Source: Planctomycetaceae bacterium
Lineage (GTDB): Bacteria; Planctomycetota; Planctomycetia; Pirellulales; Thermoguttaceae
DNA: 6,476 nucleotides
Direction of reading: 5' to 3'
Assembly: GCA_031254675.1 (NCBI GenBank)
Contig: JAIRTV010000035.1
Coordinates: 1 to 6,476, forward strand
Shown here: one piece after another, positions 1 through 5,588 of the stretch
Layout: each line of letters starts with the position of its first letter
How positions within the stretch are numbered: the stretch's first letter is position 1
Made by a program: the position numbers and the translations under genes
The notes under the pieces: generated by a model
The model's input: the letters and a program-made list of their open reading frames with translations, nothing else
Told to the model about the DNA's origin: nothing
Database searches by the model: none

Positions 1-1077
1 TTAATCGCTCTTCTGTTACCGGCGGTTCAAGCGGCTCGTGAGGCTGCAAGGCGAATGCAATGTTCCAATCACTTGAAACAAATTGGGATTGGGATTCACA
101 ATTTTCACGATACCCGAAACGGTTTACCGCCACTCGGTTTAGGCTCGCGAAAATGGGATGAAGCACAACGAATCACAATATGGGGGCTTATTTTGCCCTT
201 TGTCGAACAACAACCGTTGTACGATTATATTTGTGTGCCAAATTCCACGATTGGTAGCACGTCAACCATGGCAGCCGGTACAGTAAATGCGGCAGGAACC
301 GACACGAAAACAAGCGGACATGGAGGAATTCATGCGAATTTCGGTAACCAATGGTTCAACGATATCGGTGAAGTTCAGCAAAATGCTTTTGGTTCCATTA
401 CCTTTTATAAATGTCCAACTCGGCGAAGCGGTGTTTCTATCTATACCAAAGGTACCACAGGAAATGACGTCGCCAACTCGGCTGACCGTAACGGACCACT
501 TGGAGATTATGCCGCCGTCGTGTGTAGTAACCATACAAACGTACAATGGTGGGCACGAATTTTCGACCCGATTACTCATGCTCCCAATATTAATGGACCA
601 TTTCGCATTGCCAATATTATTTTAAGTTACGATATAAAATCATGGGAACCGCGTGATTCCATGGCGTGGTGGCAGGATGGTACCAGCAATCAGGTCATTG
701 TTGGCGAAAAACACGTTCCGCTCGGTAAAGCCGGAGGCACAGAACCAGCTAATCTTTCTGGCGAATCTTCCTATTTATGTTTCGGGGGCGGTTGGTCTTC
801 CATGGGAGGTATCCGACCAATTGTTTGTAGCCGTGACTCTTCTGGTGTGGACGCTATTGCTCCGCTTCGCAGACCGTCGGAGTTTGCCGATGCAACAAGC
901 AATATTATTTTTCTTGATAGTAATCGTGCTTTGAGTTTCGGGAGTTGGCATGCCGGTATTTGTAACTTTTTACTCGGCGATGGTTCCGTCCGGTCTGTTG
1001 CAGTAACGACATCAACCGAAATTCTCGGAGCAATGGCTATTGTTAACGACGGGAAGACTGTTTCCTTGTCTCAATAA
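1..1077 (+). CDS. DUF1559 domain protein, 5' end cut off by the window
   Basis: The frame is open from base 1, so the ATG at 55 is internal; 358 residues are visible before the TAA. The visible N-terminus (LIALLLPAVQAAREAARR, then MQCSNHLKQIG) is the second half of the prepilin-like hydrophobic helix plus the start of the DUF1559 domain, so roughly 20 residues with the usual FTLVELLVVI-like methylation motif are probably missing upstream. Other family landmarks are FYKCPTRR at visible residues 135-142, GEKH at 235-238, and the H-X9-DG motif from His317 (codon at 949) to Asp-Gly at 979-984. The family (also called SBP_bac_10) is abundant in Planctomycetota and is presumed to be exported and surface- or pseudopilus-associated; its biochemical role is unknown. 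The gene stands alone before the ribosomal operon, with 511 bases between, so co-transcription by design is unlikely. Family assignment is very secure; function is not. Confidence 0.95.
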   Translation, partial: LIALLLPAVQAAREAARRMQCSNHLKQIGIGIHNFHDTRNGLPPLGLGSRKWDEAQRITIWGLILPFVEQQPLYDYICVPNSTIGSTSTMAAGTVNAAGTDTKTSGHGGIHANFGNQWFNDIGEVQQNAFGSITFYKCPTRRSGVSIYTKGTTGNDVANSADRNGPLGDYAAVVCSNHTNVQWWARIFDPITHAPNINGPFRIANIILSYDIKSWEPRDSMAWWQDGTSNQVIVGEKHVPLGKAGGTEPANLSGESSYLCFGGGWSSMGGIRPIVCSRDSSGVDAIAPLRRPSEFADATSNIIFLDSNRALSFGSWHAGICNFLLGDGSVRSVAVTTSTEILGAMAIVNDGKTVSLSQ

Positions 1078-1120
1078 AAGAAAAATACTTATCTCAACAT
1101 AACCACAACCAAAAGTAAAT

Positions 1121-1266
1121 AATTTTTAGAGCGTATCTGGAAATTGGTCTGGAATCACACTTTTGTTTGGTATCCAGTGTGTCGGAAATAATTTGGTACT
1201 CTTCAACAAAAAAGCAGCCGCCAAGTTACTCCAAAACAGTTTCGGATACGCTCCAAGAAAAAAATT
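1121..1266. repeat. MITE-like element with imperfect terminal inverted repeats
   Basis: The left arm (1129-1158) begins GAGCGTATCTGGAAA, and the right arm, read on the minus strand (1253 back to 1225), begins GAGCGTATCCGAAA. Aligned by eye with one single-base gap, 23 of 30 columns match, and the first nine are identical. Outside the arms, AATTTTT (1121-1127) is mirrored by AAAAAAATT (1258-1266). The 125-base core is too short for a transposase and none is encoded. Inside lies a second small dyad, CACACT (1156-1161) with AGTGTG (1176-1181). This is the shape of a miniature inverted-repeat element or a decayed insertion sequence. No target-site duplication is visible (TTTA on the left, CAAG on the right), so it could also be an old remnant or simply a long RNA hairpin. 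I do not assign an IS family. Confidence 0.5.
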
Positions 1267-1390
1267 GCAGAATCTTGGGTGGGGGGATTGTCGAATCAAT
1301 TCACTTGTGTATATTATCACACTCTTTCACCATGAAAATTAGAAAGTCAAAGATATTGAAGAGATCAAATTGGGTTGCAGAAGTTCGGAA

Positions 1391-1434
1391 GAATCGAAAT
1401 TTTGTCTCCGATTCAAACGAATAAAATTTTTTTT
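1391..1434 (+). terminator. weak terminator-like hairpin with T tract
   Basis: GAATCG (1391-1396) and CGATTC (1409-1414) form a 6-bp stem with a 12-base loop. A run of eight T follows at 1427-1434, but 12 bases separate stem and T run, which is too far for a good intrinsic terminator. It could end read-through from the DUF1559 gene before the S10 promoters. The evidence is thin. Confidence 0.2.
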
Positions 1435-1454
1435 GCAAAATGCCCTTTCTCCCC

Positions 1455-1482
1455 TTGACGAAAAATAGTGTCATGGTAAATT
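1455..1482 (+). promoter_or_regulatory. candidate sigma70-type promoter 1 for the S10 operon
   Basis: The -35 candidate is TTGACG (1455-1460, 5 of 6 to TTGACA) and the -10 candidate is TAAATT (1477-1482, 4 of 6 to TATAAT), with a 16-base spacer. Transcription would start near 1489, giving a leader of about 100 bases before rpsJ. The -10 overlaps the perfect palindrome GTAAATTTAC (1476-1485), flanked by GTCA (1470-1473) and TGAC (1486-1489), which would suit an operator. Planctomycete promoter rules are not well known, so this is a pattern match only. Confidence 0.4.
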
Positions 1483-1493
1483 TACTGACTTCC

Positions 1494-1522
1494 TTGACCA
1501 TATCAGATTCAATTTGTTGAAT
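1494..1522 (+). promoter_or_regulatory. candidate sigma70-type promoter 2 for the S10 operon
   Basis: The -35 candidate TTGACC (1494-1499) lies 39 bases after the first TTGAC box and repeats its context (CCTTGAC). The -10 candidate is TTGAAT (1517-1522, 4 of 6) with a 17-base spacer. The -10 falls inside the right arm of the 1506-1523 stem-loop. It is weaker than the first candidate; the two boxes may be tandem promoters or the second may be chance. Confidence 0.25.
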
Positions 1523-1523
1523 C
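1506..1523 (+). repeat. perfect 7-bp stem-loop upstream of rpsJ
   Basis: GATTCAA (1506-1512), loop TTTG, and TTGAATC (1517-1523) pair perfectly. If transcription starts near 1489, this hairpin lies near the 5' end of the S10 operon mRNA, about 65 bases before the rpsJ start. It could be an mRNA-stabilising 5' hairpin, a protein-binding site for autogenous control, or a DNA operator. Nothing in it resembles the E. coli L4 target that I could recognise. Confidence 0.4.
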
Positions 1524-1588
1524 ATCATGGTCGTAAGGAATCAATCAAAGTTGTTTGGCAATTGGAATTAAGACAGAACCTGCGGAGA

Positions 1589-1924
1589 ATGACCGTGACG
1601 GGAATTGGACAAGAAATAATTCGTATTCGGATGGAAGCGTTTGACCACGCTATACTTGATCAAAGTGCAGCCGATATTGTTGATACGGCAAAAAGGACAG
1701 GATCCGTTGTTCGCGGTCCGATTCCACTTCCAACCCGGATCGAACGGTACACCGTTTTATCCAGTCCCCACGTCGATAAAAAAGCCCGACAACAGTTCGA
1801 AATCCGAACTCATAAACGTGTTATCGACATCGTTCAGGCAACCGCCAAAACTATTGATGCTTTGAATAAATTGACACTGCCAGCCGGTGTTGATATTAAA
1901 ATTAAGGCAACCGGAAAAAAATAA
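1589..1924 (+). CDS. rpsJ: 30S ribosomal protein S10
   Basis: S10 is a small-subunit head protein that also acts as NusE in transcription antitermination. The 111-residue product shows the whole family pattern: EIIRIRMEAFDH near residues 9-20, DQSAADIVDTAKRTG at 24-38, VRGPIPLPTRIERYTVL at 41-57, SPHVDKKARQQFEIRTHKR at 59-77, and the end LPAGVDIKIK at 97-106. The frame stays open upstream to a TTG at 1514, but that would add 25 residues with no counterpart in S10, so the ATG at 1589 is chosen. GGAGA directly abuts this ATG, which is too close for a normal Shine-Dalgarno site. S10 is the first gene of the operon, and the next start lies 77 bases after its TAA. The identification is essentially certain; the start is fairly certain. 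Confidence 0.97.
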   Translation: MTVTGIGQEIIRIRMEAFDHAILDQSAADIVDTAKRTGSVVRGPIPLPTRIERYTVLSSPHVDKKARQQFEIRTHKRVIDIVQATAKTIDALNKLTLPAGVDIKIKATGKK

Positions 1925-2001
1925 ATATTCCAAAATAATAAAATAATACGAAATATCATTAAACGTTCAAAAATAATATCAACAAAATATTACAAAATAC
2001 T

Positions 2002-2736
2002 ATGGGAATCGGATTATTAGGACAAAAAATCGGATGTACACAGTTATACACGGAAACCGGCGAAGTTATTCCGGTTACGGTAATTCAAGCCGGTCCGTGC
2101 AATGTACTTCAATTACGTACTCAACAACGCGATGGGTACGAAGCAATTCAAATCGGGTTCAAAGATAAAAAACGTAATCGAGCTTCCCGAAGTGAACGCG
2201 GTCATGTTGCCTCTATCGAAAGTAAACGTAGAAAACAACGTGTCGCAGTTGGGCAAGAACCCGAAGCAAAAGCAAATTGCGAACCGAAAAAATTTATTCG
2301 CGAATTTCGTATGTCAGTAGATGGTTTTACTGTTGGGCAAGAATTAACAGTTGACGTGTTTGAACAAGTTCATGCTGTTGATGTTACGGCAATCAGTAAA
2401 GGTTGTGGTTACGCCGGTGTGATGAAACGGCATAATTTTTCCGGTCAACGAGCTTCGCATGGTGTTAAAAAATGTCATCGTCATCTTGGAAGTTCCGGTT
2501 GCAGCGCATTTCCCAGTCGCACGCAAAAAGGAAAACGAATGCCCGGACAATACGGTGCTGATCAAGTAACAGTCCGAAACCAAAAAGTTGTTCTCATTGA
2601 CAAAAAAAATAATTTGTTAGTCATTCGTGGTGCTGTACCAGGTCCCAAAGGCGGTTATGTTCGGATATGTCCAACCAACATCTTGCCCGCCCCCAAAAAT
2701 AACCCTTGGAAACTAACCTTAAAAATTGCCGAATAA
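2002..2736 (+). CDS. rplC: 50S ribosomal protein L3, with insertion and unusual cysteines
   Basis: L3 is an early assembly protein whose long loop reaches the peptidyl transferase centre. The start MGIGLLGQKIGCTQ corresponds to the usual GLLG.K.GMT(Q/R). The signature YAGVMKRHNFSGQRASHGV (137-155) and the C-terminal NNLLVIRGAVPGPKGG (203-218) are clear. At 244 residues it is about 35 longer than E. coli L3, mainly from a basic insertion near residues 62-100; planctomycete L3 proteins as I recall them share this. Seven cysteines (12, 33, 93, 135, 158, 167, 223) are unusual. Cys167 aligns without gaps with E. coli Gln150, the PrmB-methylated residue. No Shine-Dalgarno sequence precedes the ATG; the context is AATACTATG. 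The TAA stop is in the loop of a 6-bp hairpin. Confidence 0.97.
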   Translation: MGIGLLGQKIGCTQLYTETGEVIPVTVIQAGPCNVLQLRTQQRDGYEAIQIGFKDKKRNRASRSERGHVASIESKRRKQRVAVGQEPEAKANCEPKKFIREFRMSVDGFTVGQELTVDVFEQVHAVDVTAISKGCGYAGVMKRHNFSGQRASHGVKKCHRHLGSSGCSAFPSRTQKGKRMPGQYGADQVTVRNQKVVLIDKKNNLLVIRGAVPGPKGGYVRICPTNILPAPKNNPWKLTLKIAE

Positions 2737-2743
2737 CTTCGGC
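2728..2743 (+). repeat. stem-loop enclosing the rplC stop codon
   Basis: GCCGAA (2728-2733), loop TAAC, and TTCGGC (2738-2743) form a perfect 6-bp stem that is GC-rich for this region. The UAA stop of rplC (2734-2736) lies in the loop. No T run follows, so it is not an intrinsic terminator. A role in mRNA processing, stability or coupling to rplD is possible but only inferred. Confidence 0.45.
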
Positions 2744-2815
2744 TCAATCACCAGAATAACAAAACAAGATACAAAAAAACGTAGGAATTGTTGAACCAAT
2801 ATTAGGCTTATTACT

Positions 2816-3460
2816 ATGGCTAACGTCGAATTACCAATTTTTGATAAATCGGGAAAGGAAATCGATAAATTGATTGTCGATCCGAATACGATTGCTTCAC
2901 GCATTAGTTCGCAACTTCTGCACGACGCTGTTGTTATGTATCAGTCCAATCTGCGTCAAGGTTCCGCAAAATCAAAAACCCGCGCTGAAGTTGCCGGACA
3001 TAAAAAGAAAATGTATCGACAAAAAGGAACCGGTAACGCCCGCGCAGGACATCGACGAAGCGGCGTTCGACGTGGCGGTGGTCATATCTTTGCAAAACAA
3101 CCCCGCGATTGGTTTTACCGATTACCACGAAAAGCTCTTCAAGTTGCAACAAGAATGGCGGTCGCCTCGAAAATAAATGATTCGCAAATTACATTGATTG
3201 ACGCTCTTTCGATTGATACGCCAAAAACAAAAGAAATGACAACCGTTCTTAATGTACTCAAAATTAAAGAAACCGTTCTTGTTGCTATCGAATCTTACGA
3301 CATCAATCTGTATAAAAGTTTCCGAAATATTGACGGTGTGCGAATTCTTCCCGTTTCGGAACTCAATGCCTACGAAATTCTTAAACCAAAACGGGTTTTA
3401 TTTACCAAAGCGGCTTTTGAAAAGTTTGTAGCGAATATTCCTGCAAAATCCCCAAACTAA
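2816..3460 (+). CDS. rplD: 50S ribosomal protein L4
   Basis: L4 binds 23S rRNA and sends a long basic loop into the exit tunnel; in E. coli it also represses the S10 operon. The 214-residue product has the normal length. The loop is plain at residues 48-110: RQGSAKSKTRAEVAGHKKK, then the KGTGNARAGHRRSGVRRGGGHIF stretch, then PRDWFYRLPRKA. The C-terminal Rossmann-like part (about 125-205) is more diverged, as usual. It starts 79 bases after rplC. A TAGG lies 10 bases before the ATG, a weak Shine-Dalgarno at best; the immediate context TTACTATG recurs at rplB. Whether L4 autoregulates this operon cannot be judged from the leader seen here. Confidence 0.97.
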   Translation: MANVELPIFDKSGKEIDKLIVDPNTIASRISSQLLHDAVVMYQSNLRQGSAKSKTRAEVAGHKKKMYRQKGTGNARAGHRRSGVRRGGGHIFAKQPRDWFYRLPRKALQVATRMAVASKINDSQITLIDALSIDTPKTKEMTTVLNVLKIKETVLVAIESYDINLYKSFRNIDGVRILPVSELNAYEILKPKRVLFTKAAFEKFVANIPAKSPN

Positions 3461-3467
3461 TTGAAAC

Positions 3468-3508
3468 ATAATATTACAAAAAATCGAATAAAACAAATCC
3501 AATATTAT
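3468..3508 (+). repeat. AT-only inverted repeat in the rplD-rplW gap
   Basis: ATAATATT (3468-3475) and AATATTAT (3501-3508) are complementary over 8 bp with a 25-base loop. It is all A/T in AT-rich DNA, so it may be chance; it is listed because most gaps in this operon contain a dyad. The gap also has TTGAAA (3461-3466) and TCGAAT (3484-3489) at 17-base spacing, a poor promoter match. Confidence 0.2.
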
Positions 3509-3536
3509 TGTATTCCAAAACGAATGGAGGCTTATT

Positions 3537-3854
3537 ATGCCTAAAAATAATATAACAAAAACAAAATTAGAACTTGAACCCTATCAGATTGTTCTTCGTC
3601 CTCTTGTGACGGAGAAAGGTTATCATCGCGCTGAACATCAAAATACTTATTACTTTGAAGTACATCAATTAGCGAATAAAAAACAAATCAAAGACGCTAT
3701 CGAATATTTGTTTGAAGTCGTTGTGATTGATGTCCGAACGCAAAGTCGTAAAGGGAAACCGGTTAAAACTCGTTACCACAAAAACGTAAAACGGCACGAT
3801 TGGAAAAAAGCAATCGTCAAACTTCACCCCGAAAGCAAAATCAATTACTTTTAA
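3537..3854 (+). CDS. rplW: 50S ribosomal protein L23
   Basis: L23 sits at the tunnel exit and is the docking site for trigger factor and signal recognition particle. The 105-residue product is slightly longer than the usual 95-100 because of a short N-terminal lead-in (MPKNNITKTKLELEP). Family features are IVLRPLVTEKGY at residues 18-29, NTYYFEVHQLANKKQIKDAIEYLF at 36-59, and the V..V.T...KGKPVK loop at 66-77. The C-terminus KAIVKLHPESKI matches the usual KKAIVTL-like strand. A strong GGAGG lies 7 bases before the ATG, fixing the start, in contrast to its neighbours rplC and rplB. The gap from rplD is 76 bases. Confidence 0.95.
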   Translation: MPKNNITKTKLELEPYQIVLRPLVTEKGYHRAEHQNTYYFEVHQLANKKQIKDAIEYLFEVVVIDVRTQSRKGKPVKTRYHKNVKRHDWKKAIVKLHPESKINYF

Positions 3855-3873
3855 TCAACGATCAATTGTTGAT
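3854..3873 (+). repeat. stem-loop at the rplW stop codon
   Basis: ATCAAC (3854-3859) and GTTGAT (3868-3873) form a 6-bp stem with an 8-base loop. The first paired base is the last base of the rplW TAA. No T run follows directly. It resembles in position the dyads at the ends of rplC, rplB and rplV. Confidence 0.3.
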
Positions 3874-3920
3874 AAACCGAAATATTTTTTGGGTTTCAAA
3901 AAATTGAACGAGTCGTTACT

Positions 3921-4784
3921 ATGGGCGTTAAAAAATACAAAGCAAATCATGCCGGTCGTCGGAATATGAGCGTTAGTGACTTCAAAGAACTAACGAAAGG
4001 TTCCAAAGCGGAAAAAAGTCTTTTAAGACCAAAACGACGGACAAACGGACGTAACAATCAAGGTATTATTACGGTTCGTCACCGCGGCGGCGGTCATAAA
4101 AAACAATTTCGGCTAATTGATTTTCGTCGCAATAAAGATGGTGTTGCCGCCGTTGTTAATTCCATTCAATATGATCCAAACCGTACCGCACGTATTGCGT
4201 TGTTGTATTATGTTGACGGAGAAAAACGTTACATTTTGGCACCCGAAGGACTGAAAGAAGGCGATAAATTGATGAGTGGTTCCGGTGCGCCGCCGATTGT
4301 CGGTAATTGTCTTCCACTTACAGAAATTCCGCTTGGTGCGGAAATTCATAATATTGAATTGCAACCGAAAAAAGGCGCAGCATTATGTCGTTCCGCTGGT
4401 GCGAAAGCGACATTGGTTGCACGCGATATCGAAAGCGGTTGGGCGCAAATCAATATGCCGAGCGGTGAAATTCGTCGTGTTCCGGTTAATTGCCGTGCTG
4501 TGATCGGTGTAGTTGGTAACATCGACCACATGAATATTATGATTGGTAAGGCTGGACGAAGTCGTTGGATGGGACGCCGCCCTCATGTACGGGGAACGGC
4601 AATGAATCCTATCGACCATCCACATGGCGGCGGTGAAGGTCGAACAAAAGGTGGACGACATCCAGTTACTCCAACCGGAAAACCAACCAAAGGAACTTCC
4701 ACCCGGAAAAAACGAAAACCTTCAAATAAAGCAATTCTCCGACGAAGAAAAAGTCGGCGTTACGGTATTTTGAAATTATCGTGA
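3921..4784 (+). CDS. rplB: 50S ribosomal protein L2
   Basis: L2 is needed for subunit joining and for peptidyl transferase activity. The 287-residue product carries the standard landmarks: GRNNQGIITVRHRGGGHKK (43-61), RLIDFRRNKDG (64-74), YDPNRTARIALL (84-95), the GKAGRSRWMGRRP block (209-221), RGTAMNPIDHPHGGGEG (224-240) with the conserved histidines of the DHPHGG motif, and the basic tail RRRKSRRYG (274-282). It is about 10-14 residues longer than typical, mostly as the N-terminal GSKAEKSLLR region and a short C-terminal extension. The start is set by homology (MGVKKYK); no Shine-Dalgarno is visible and the context is GTTACTATG. It follows rplW by 66 bases and is followed by the largest gap in the operon, 117 bases. 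Confidence 0.97.
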   Translation: MGVKKYKANHAGRRNMSVSDFKELTKGSKAEKSLLRPKRRTNGRNNQGIITVRHRGGGHKKQFRLIDFRRNKDGVAAVVNSIQYDPNRTARIALLYYVDGEKRYILAPEGLKEGDKLMSGSGAPPIVGNCLPLTEIPLGAEIHNIELQPKKGAALCRSAGAKATLVARDIESGWAQINMPSGEIRRVPVNCRAVIGVVGNIDHMNIMIGKAGRSRWMGRRPHVRGTAMNPIDHPHGGGEGRTKGGRHPVTPTGKPTKGTSTRKKRKPSNKAILRRRKSRRYGILKLS

Positions 4785-4790
4785 TTGGGT

Positions 4791-4831
4791 TATCGAATAT
4801 AATATAGATACAATTTATATAATATTGGATA
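4791..4831 (+). repeat. long AT-rich stem-loop just after rplB
   Basis: Left arm 4791-4807 region (TATC, one mismatch, then AATATAATATA ending at 4806) pairs with right arm 4816-4831 (TATATAATATT, mismatch, GATA) around a 9-base loop. I count 14 paired positions with two mismatches in the stem. It begins 6 bases after the rplB stop. T5 at 4845-4849 is 13 bases beyond, too far for a standard terminator. With the promoter candidate that follows, this looks like a possible transcript boundary or processing site between rplB and rpsS. Confidence 0.45.
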
Positions 4832-4847
4832 CGATATCAAAAAGTTT

Positions 4848-4875
4848 TTGTCCCCCTCCCTGACATTGTTATAAT
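4848..4875 (+). promoter_or_regulatory. candidate internal promoter before rpsS, with extended -10
   Basis: The -10 is a perfect TATAAT (4870-4875) preceded by TG at 4867-4868, giving the extended TGnTATAAT. The -35 candidate TTGTCC (4848-4853, 4 of 6) is 16 bases upstream. Transcription would begin near 4882, about 20 bases before the rpsS ATG. It is the best -10 match I found in the window, although AT-rich DNA raises the chance of a false match. It would let rpsS and later genes be transcribed apart from the first five. Confidence 0.45.
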
Positions 4876-4901
4876 TTCTTGTAGAATTTCGAGACTGGAA
4901 A

Positions 4902-5174
4902 ATGAGCAGATCAATTAAAAAAGGACCGTTCGTTAATCCTAAGTTGTATGCCAAAGTTGAAAAACTGGACGCAACCGGAAAAAAAGAACCTATCAAAACT
5001 TGGGCACGTGCTTGTACGATTGTTCCTGAATTTGTGGGTCATACGTTTCTGGTACATAATGGAAAAGTTTTCAACAAAGTTTTTGTGACAGAAGAAATGG
5101 TTGGTCATAAACTCGGAGAATTTTCAATGACCAGAATTTTTCGAGGACACGGCGGAAAAGGCGGTAAAAAATAG
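4902..5174 (+). CDS. rpsS: 30S ribosomal protein S19
   Basis: S19 lies in the small-subunit head with S13 and contacts the A-site tRNA region and the large subunit. The 90-residue product has normal length (about 92). It starts MSRSIKKGPFV, has IKTWARACTIVPEFVGHTFLVHNGK at residues 31-55, the VTEEMVGHKLGEFS block at 62-75 and the RGHGGKGGKK tail. The start is unambiguous by homology; upstream there is only a weak TGGA close to the ATG. It ends in tandem in-frame stops, TAG then TAA (5172-5177). The gap before it holds a long dyad and a promoter candidate; rplV follows after 75 bases. Confidence 0.97.
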   Translation: MSRSIKKGPFVNPKLYAKVEKLDATGKKEPIKTWARACTIVPEFVGHTFLVHNGKVFNKVFVTEEMVGHKLGEFSMTRIFRGHGGKGGKK

Positions 5175-5191
5175 TAACCATTTTGAGTTCA

Positions 5192-5213
5192 TTGTACCGT
5201 TAATTTCGTACAA
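5192..5213 (+). repeat. inverted repeat in the rpsS-rplV gap
   Basis: TTGTAC (5192-5197) and GTACAA (5208-5213) pair over 6 bp around a 10-base loop, 18 bases after the rpsS stop. No T run follows. Its function is unknown; it is part of the recurring pattern of dyads between genes here. Confidence 0.3.
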
Positions 5214-5249
5214 ATATTGGAATTTCGACACAGTAATTGAGGTGAAATC

Positions 5250-5588
5250 ATGCCGAAAGATAAAACATATCAAGCAAAACTCCGTTACACCGCAATGAGT
5301 GCGCGGAAAATTAGACCGTATGCCGATCTTGTTCGCGGTAAATTTGCTGACGTAGCCCTTGAAATTTTGTCTTGTTATCCGAGTCGCGGTGCCAGATTGA
5401 TTGAAGATGTGATCAGAAGTGCTGTTGCCAACGCTGTCCATTTGCATGCGGTTAATATTTCCGATCTCGAAGTTATTGAAATTCGCATTGATGGAGGTCC
5501 GATGGCGCGACGTTTTCGTCCAAAATCACGCGGTGCGTCGAGTATTTATTTGAAGCGGTCAGCGCATATCACTGTTGTTGTCGGTTAA
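5250..5588 (+). CDS. rplV: 50S ribosomal protein L22
   Basis: L22 binds all 23S domains and extends a beta-hairpin into the exit tunnel, near the macrolide site. The 112-residue product is of normal length. Landmarks are AKLRYTAMSARKIRPYADLVRGK (residues 9-31), SAVANA (57-62), the hairpin segment GGPMARRFRPKSRG (82-95) and the closing strand RSAHITVVVG (103-112). GAGGTGA about 6 bases before the ATG is a strong Shine-Dalgarno and fixes the start. No obvious erythromycin-resistance type deletion or insertion is visible in the hairpin. The TAA stop lies within the palindrome GGTTAACC (5583-5590). Confidence 0.96.
   Translation: MPKDKTYQAKLRYTAMSARKIRPYADLVRGKFADVALEILSCYPSRGARLIEDVIRSAVANAVHLHAVNISDLEVIEIRIDGGPMARRFRPKSRGASSIYLKRSAHITVVVG

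Larger units (their letters stand above)
1078..1588. other. 511-base non-coding region between the DUF1559 gene and rpsJ
   Basis: No convincing gene is present. The open frames here start at TTG or GTG, lack ribosome binding sites, overlap one another on both strands and have low-complexity products. What can be seen, in order: a large imperfect inverted repeat (1121-1266), a weak hairpin followed by eight T (1391-1434), two sigma70-like promoter candidates (1455-1482 and 1494-1522), a 10-base palindrome on the first -10 (1476-1485), and a 7-bp stem-loop (1506-1523). The last 130 bases most likely hold the start and the control region of the S10 operon. The str genes (rpsL, rpsG, fusA) that often precede rpsJ in bacteria are not here. 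Confidence 0.75.

Noticed and set aside
262..579. Antisense and shifted ORFs inside the DUF1559 gene
   Set aside because: They are shadows of a clearly conserved reading frame and show no family pattern.
1126..1528. Small ORFs on both strands in the 511-base gap
   Set aside because: They begin with alternative starts, lack Shine-Dalgarno sites, overlap each other and cross the inverted repeat; none resembles a protein family.
1527..1571. 14-codon leader peptide ORF (ATG at 1527)
   Set aside because: No ribosome binding site precedes it and there is no run of regulatory codons; such short frames are expected by chance.
1514..1588. N-terminal extension of S10 from a TTG at 1514
   Set aside because: It adds 25 residues absent from S10 proteins, uses TTG, has no ribosome binding site and covers the promoter/leader dyad; the ATG at 1589 gives a family-length protein.
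2344..2583. Antisense and shifted ORFs within the ribosomal genes (here rplC; similar in rplD, rplB, rpsS, rpsC)
   Set aside because: Each lies wholly or mostly in a strongly conserved ribosomal gene and has no recognisable domain or ribosome binding site.
3875..3898. AAACC / GGTTT dyad with an internal T6 before rplB as a terminator
   Set aside because: The stem is only 5 bp and the T run lies in the loop rather than after the stem.
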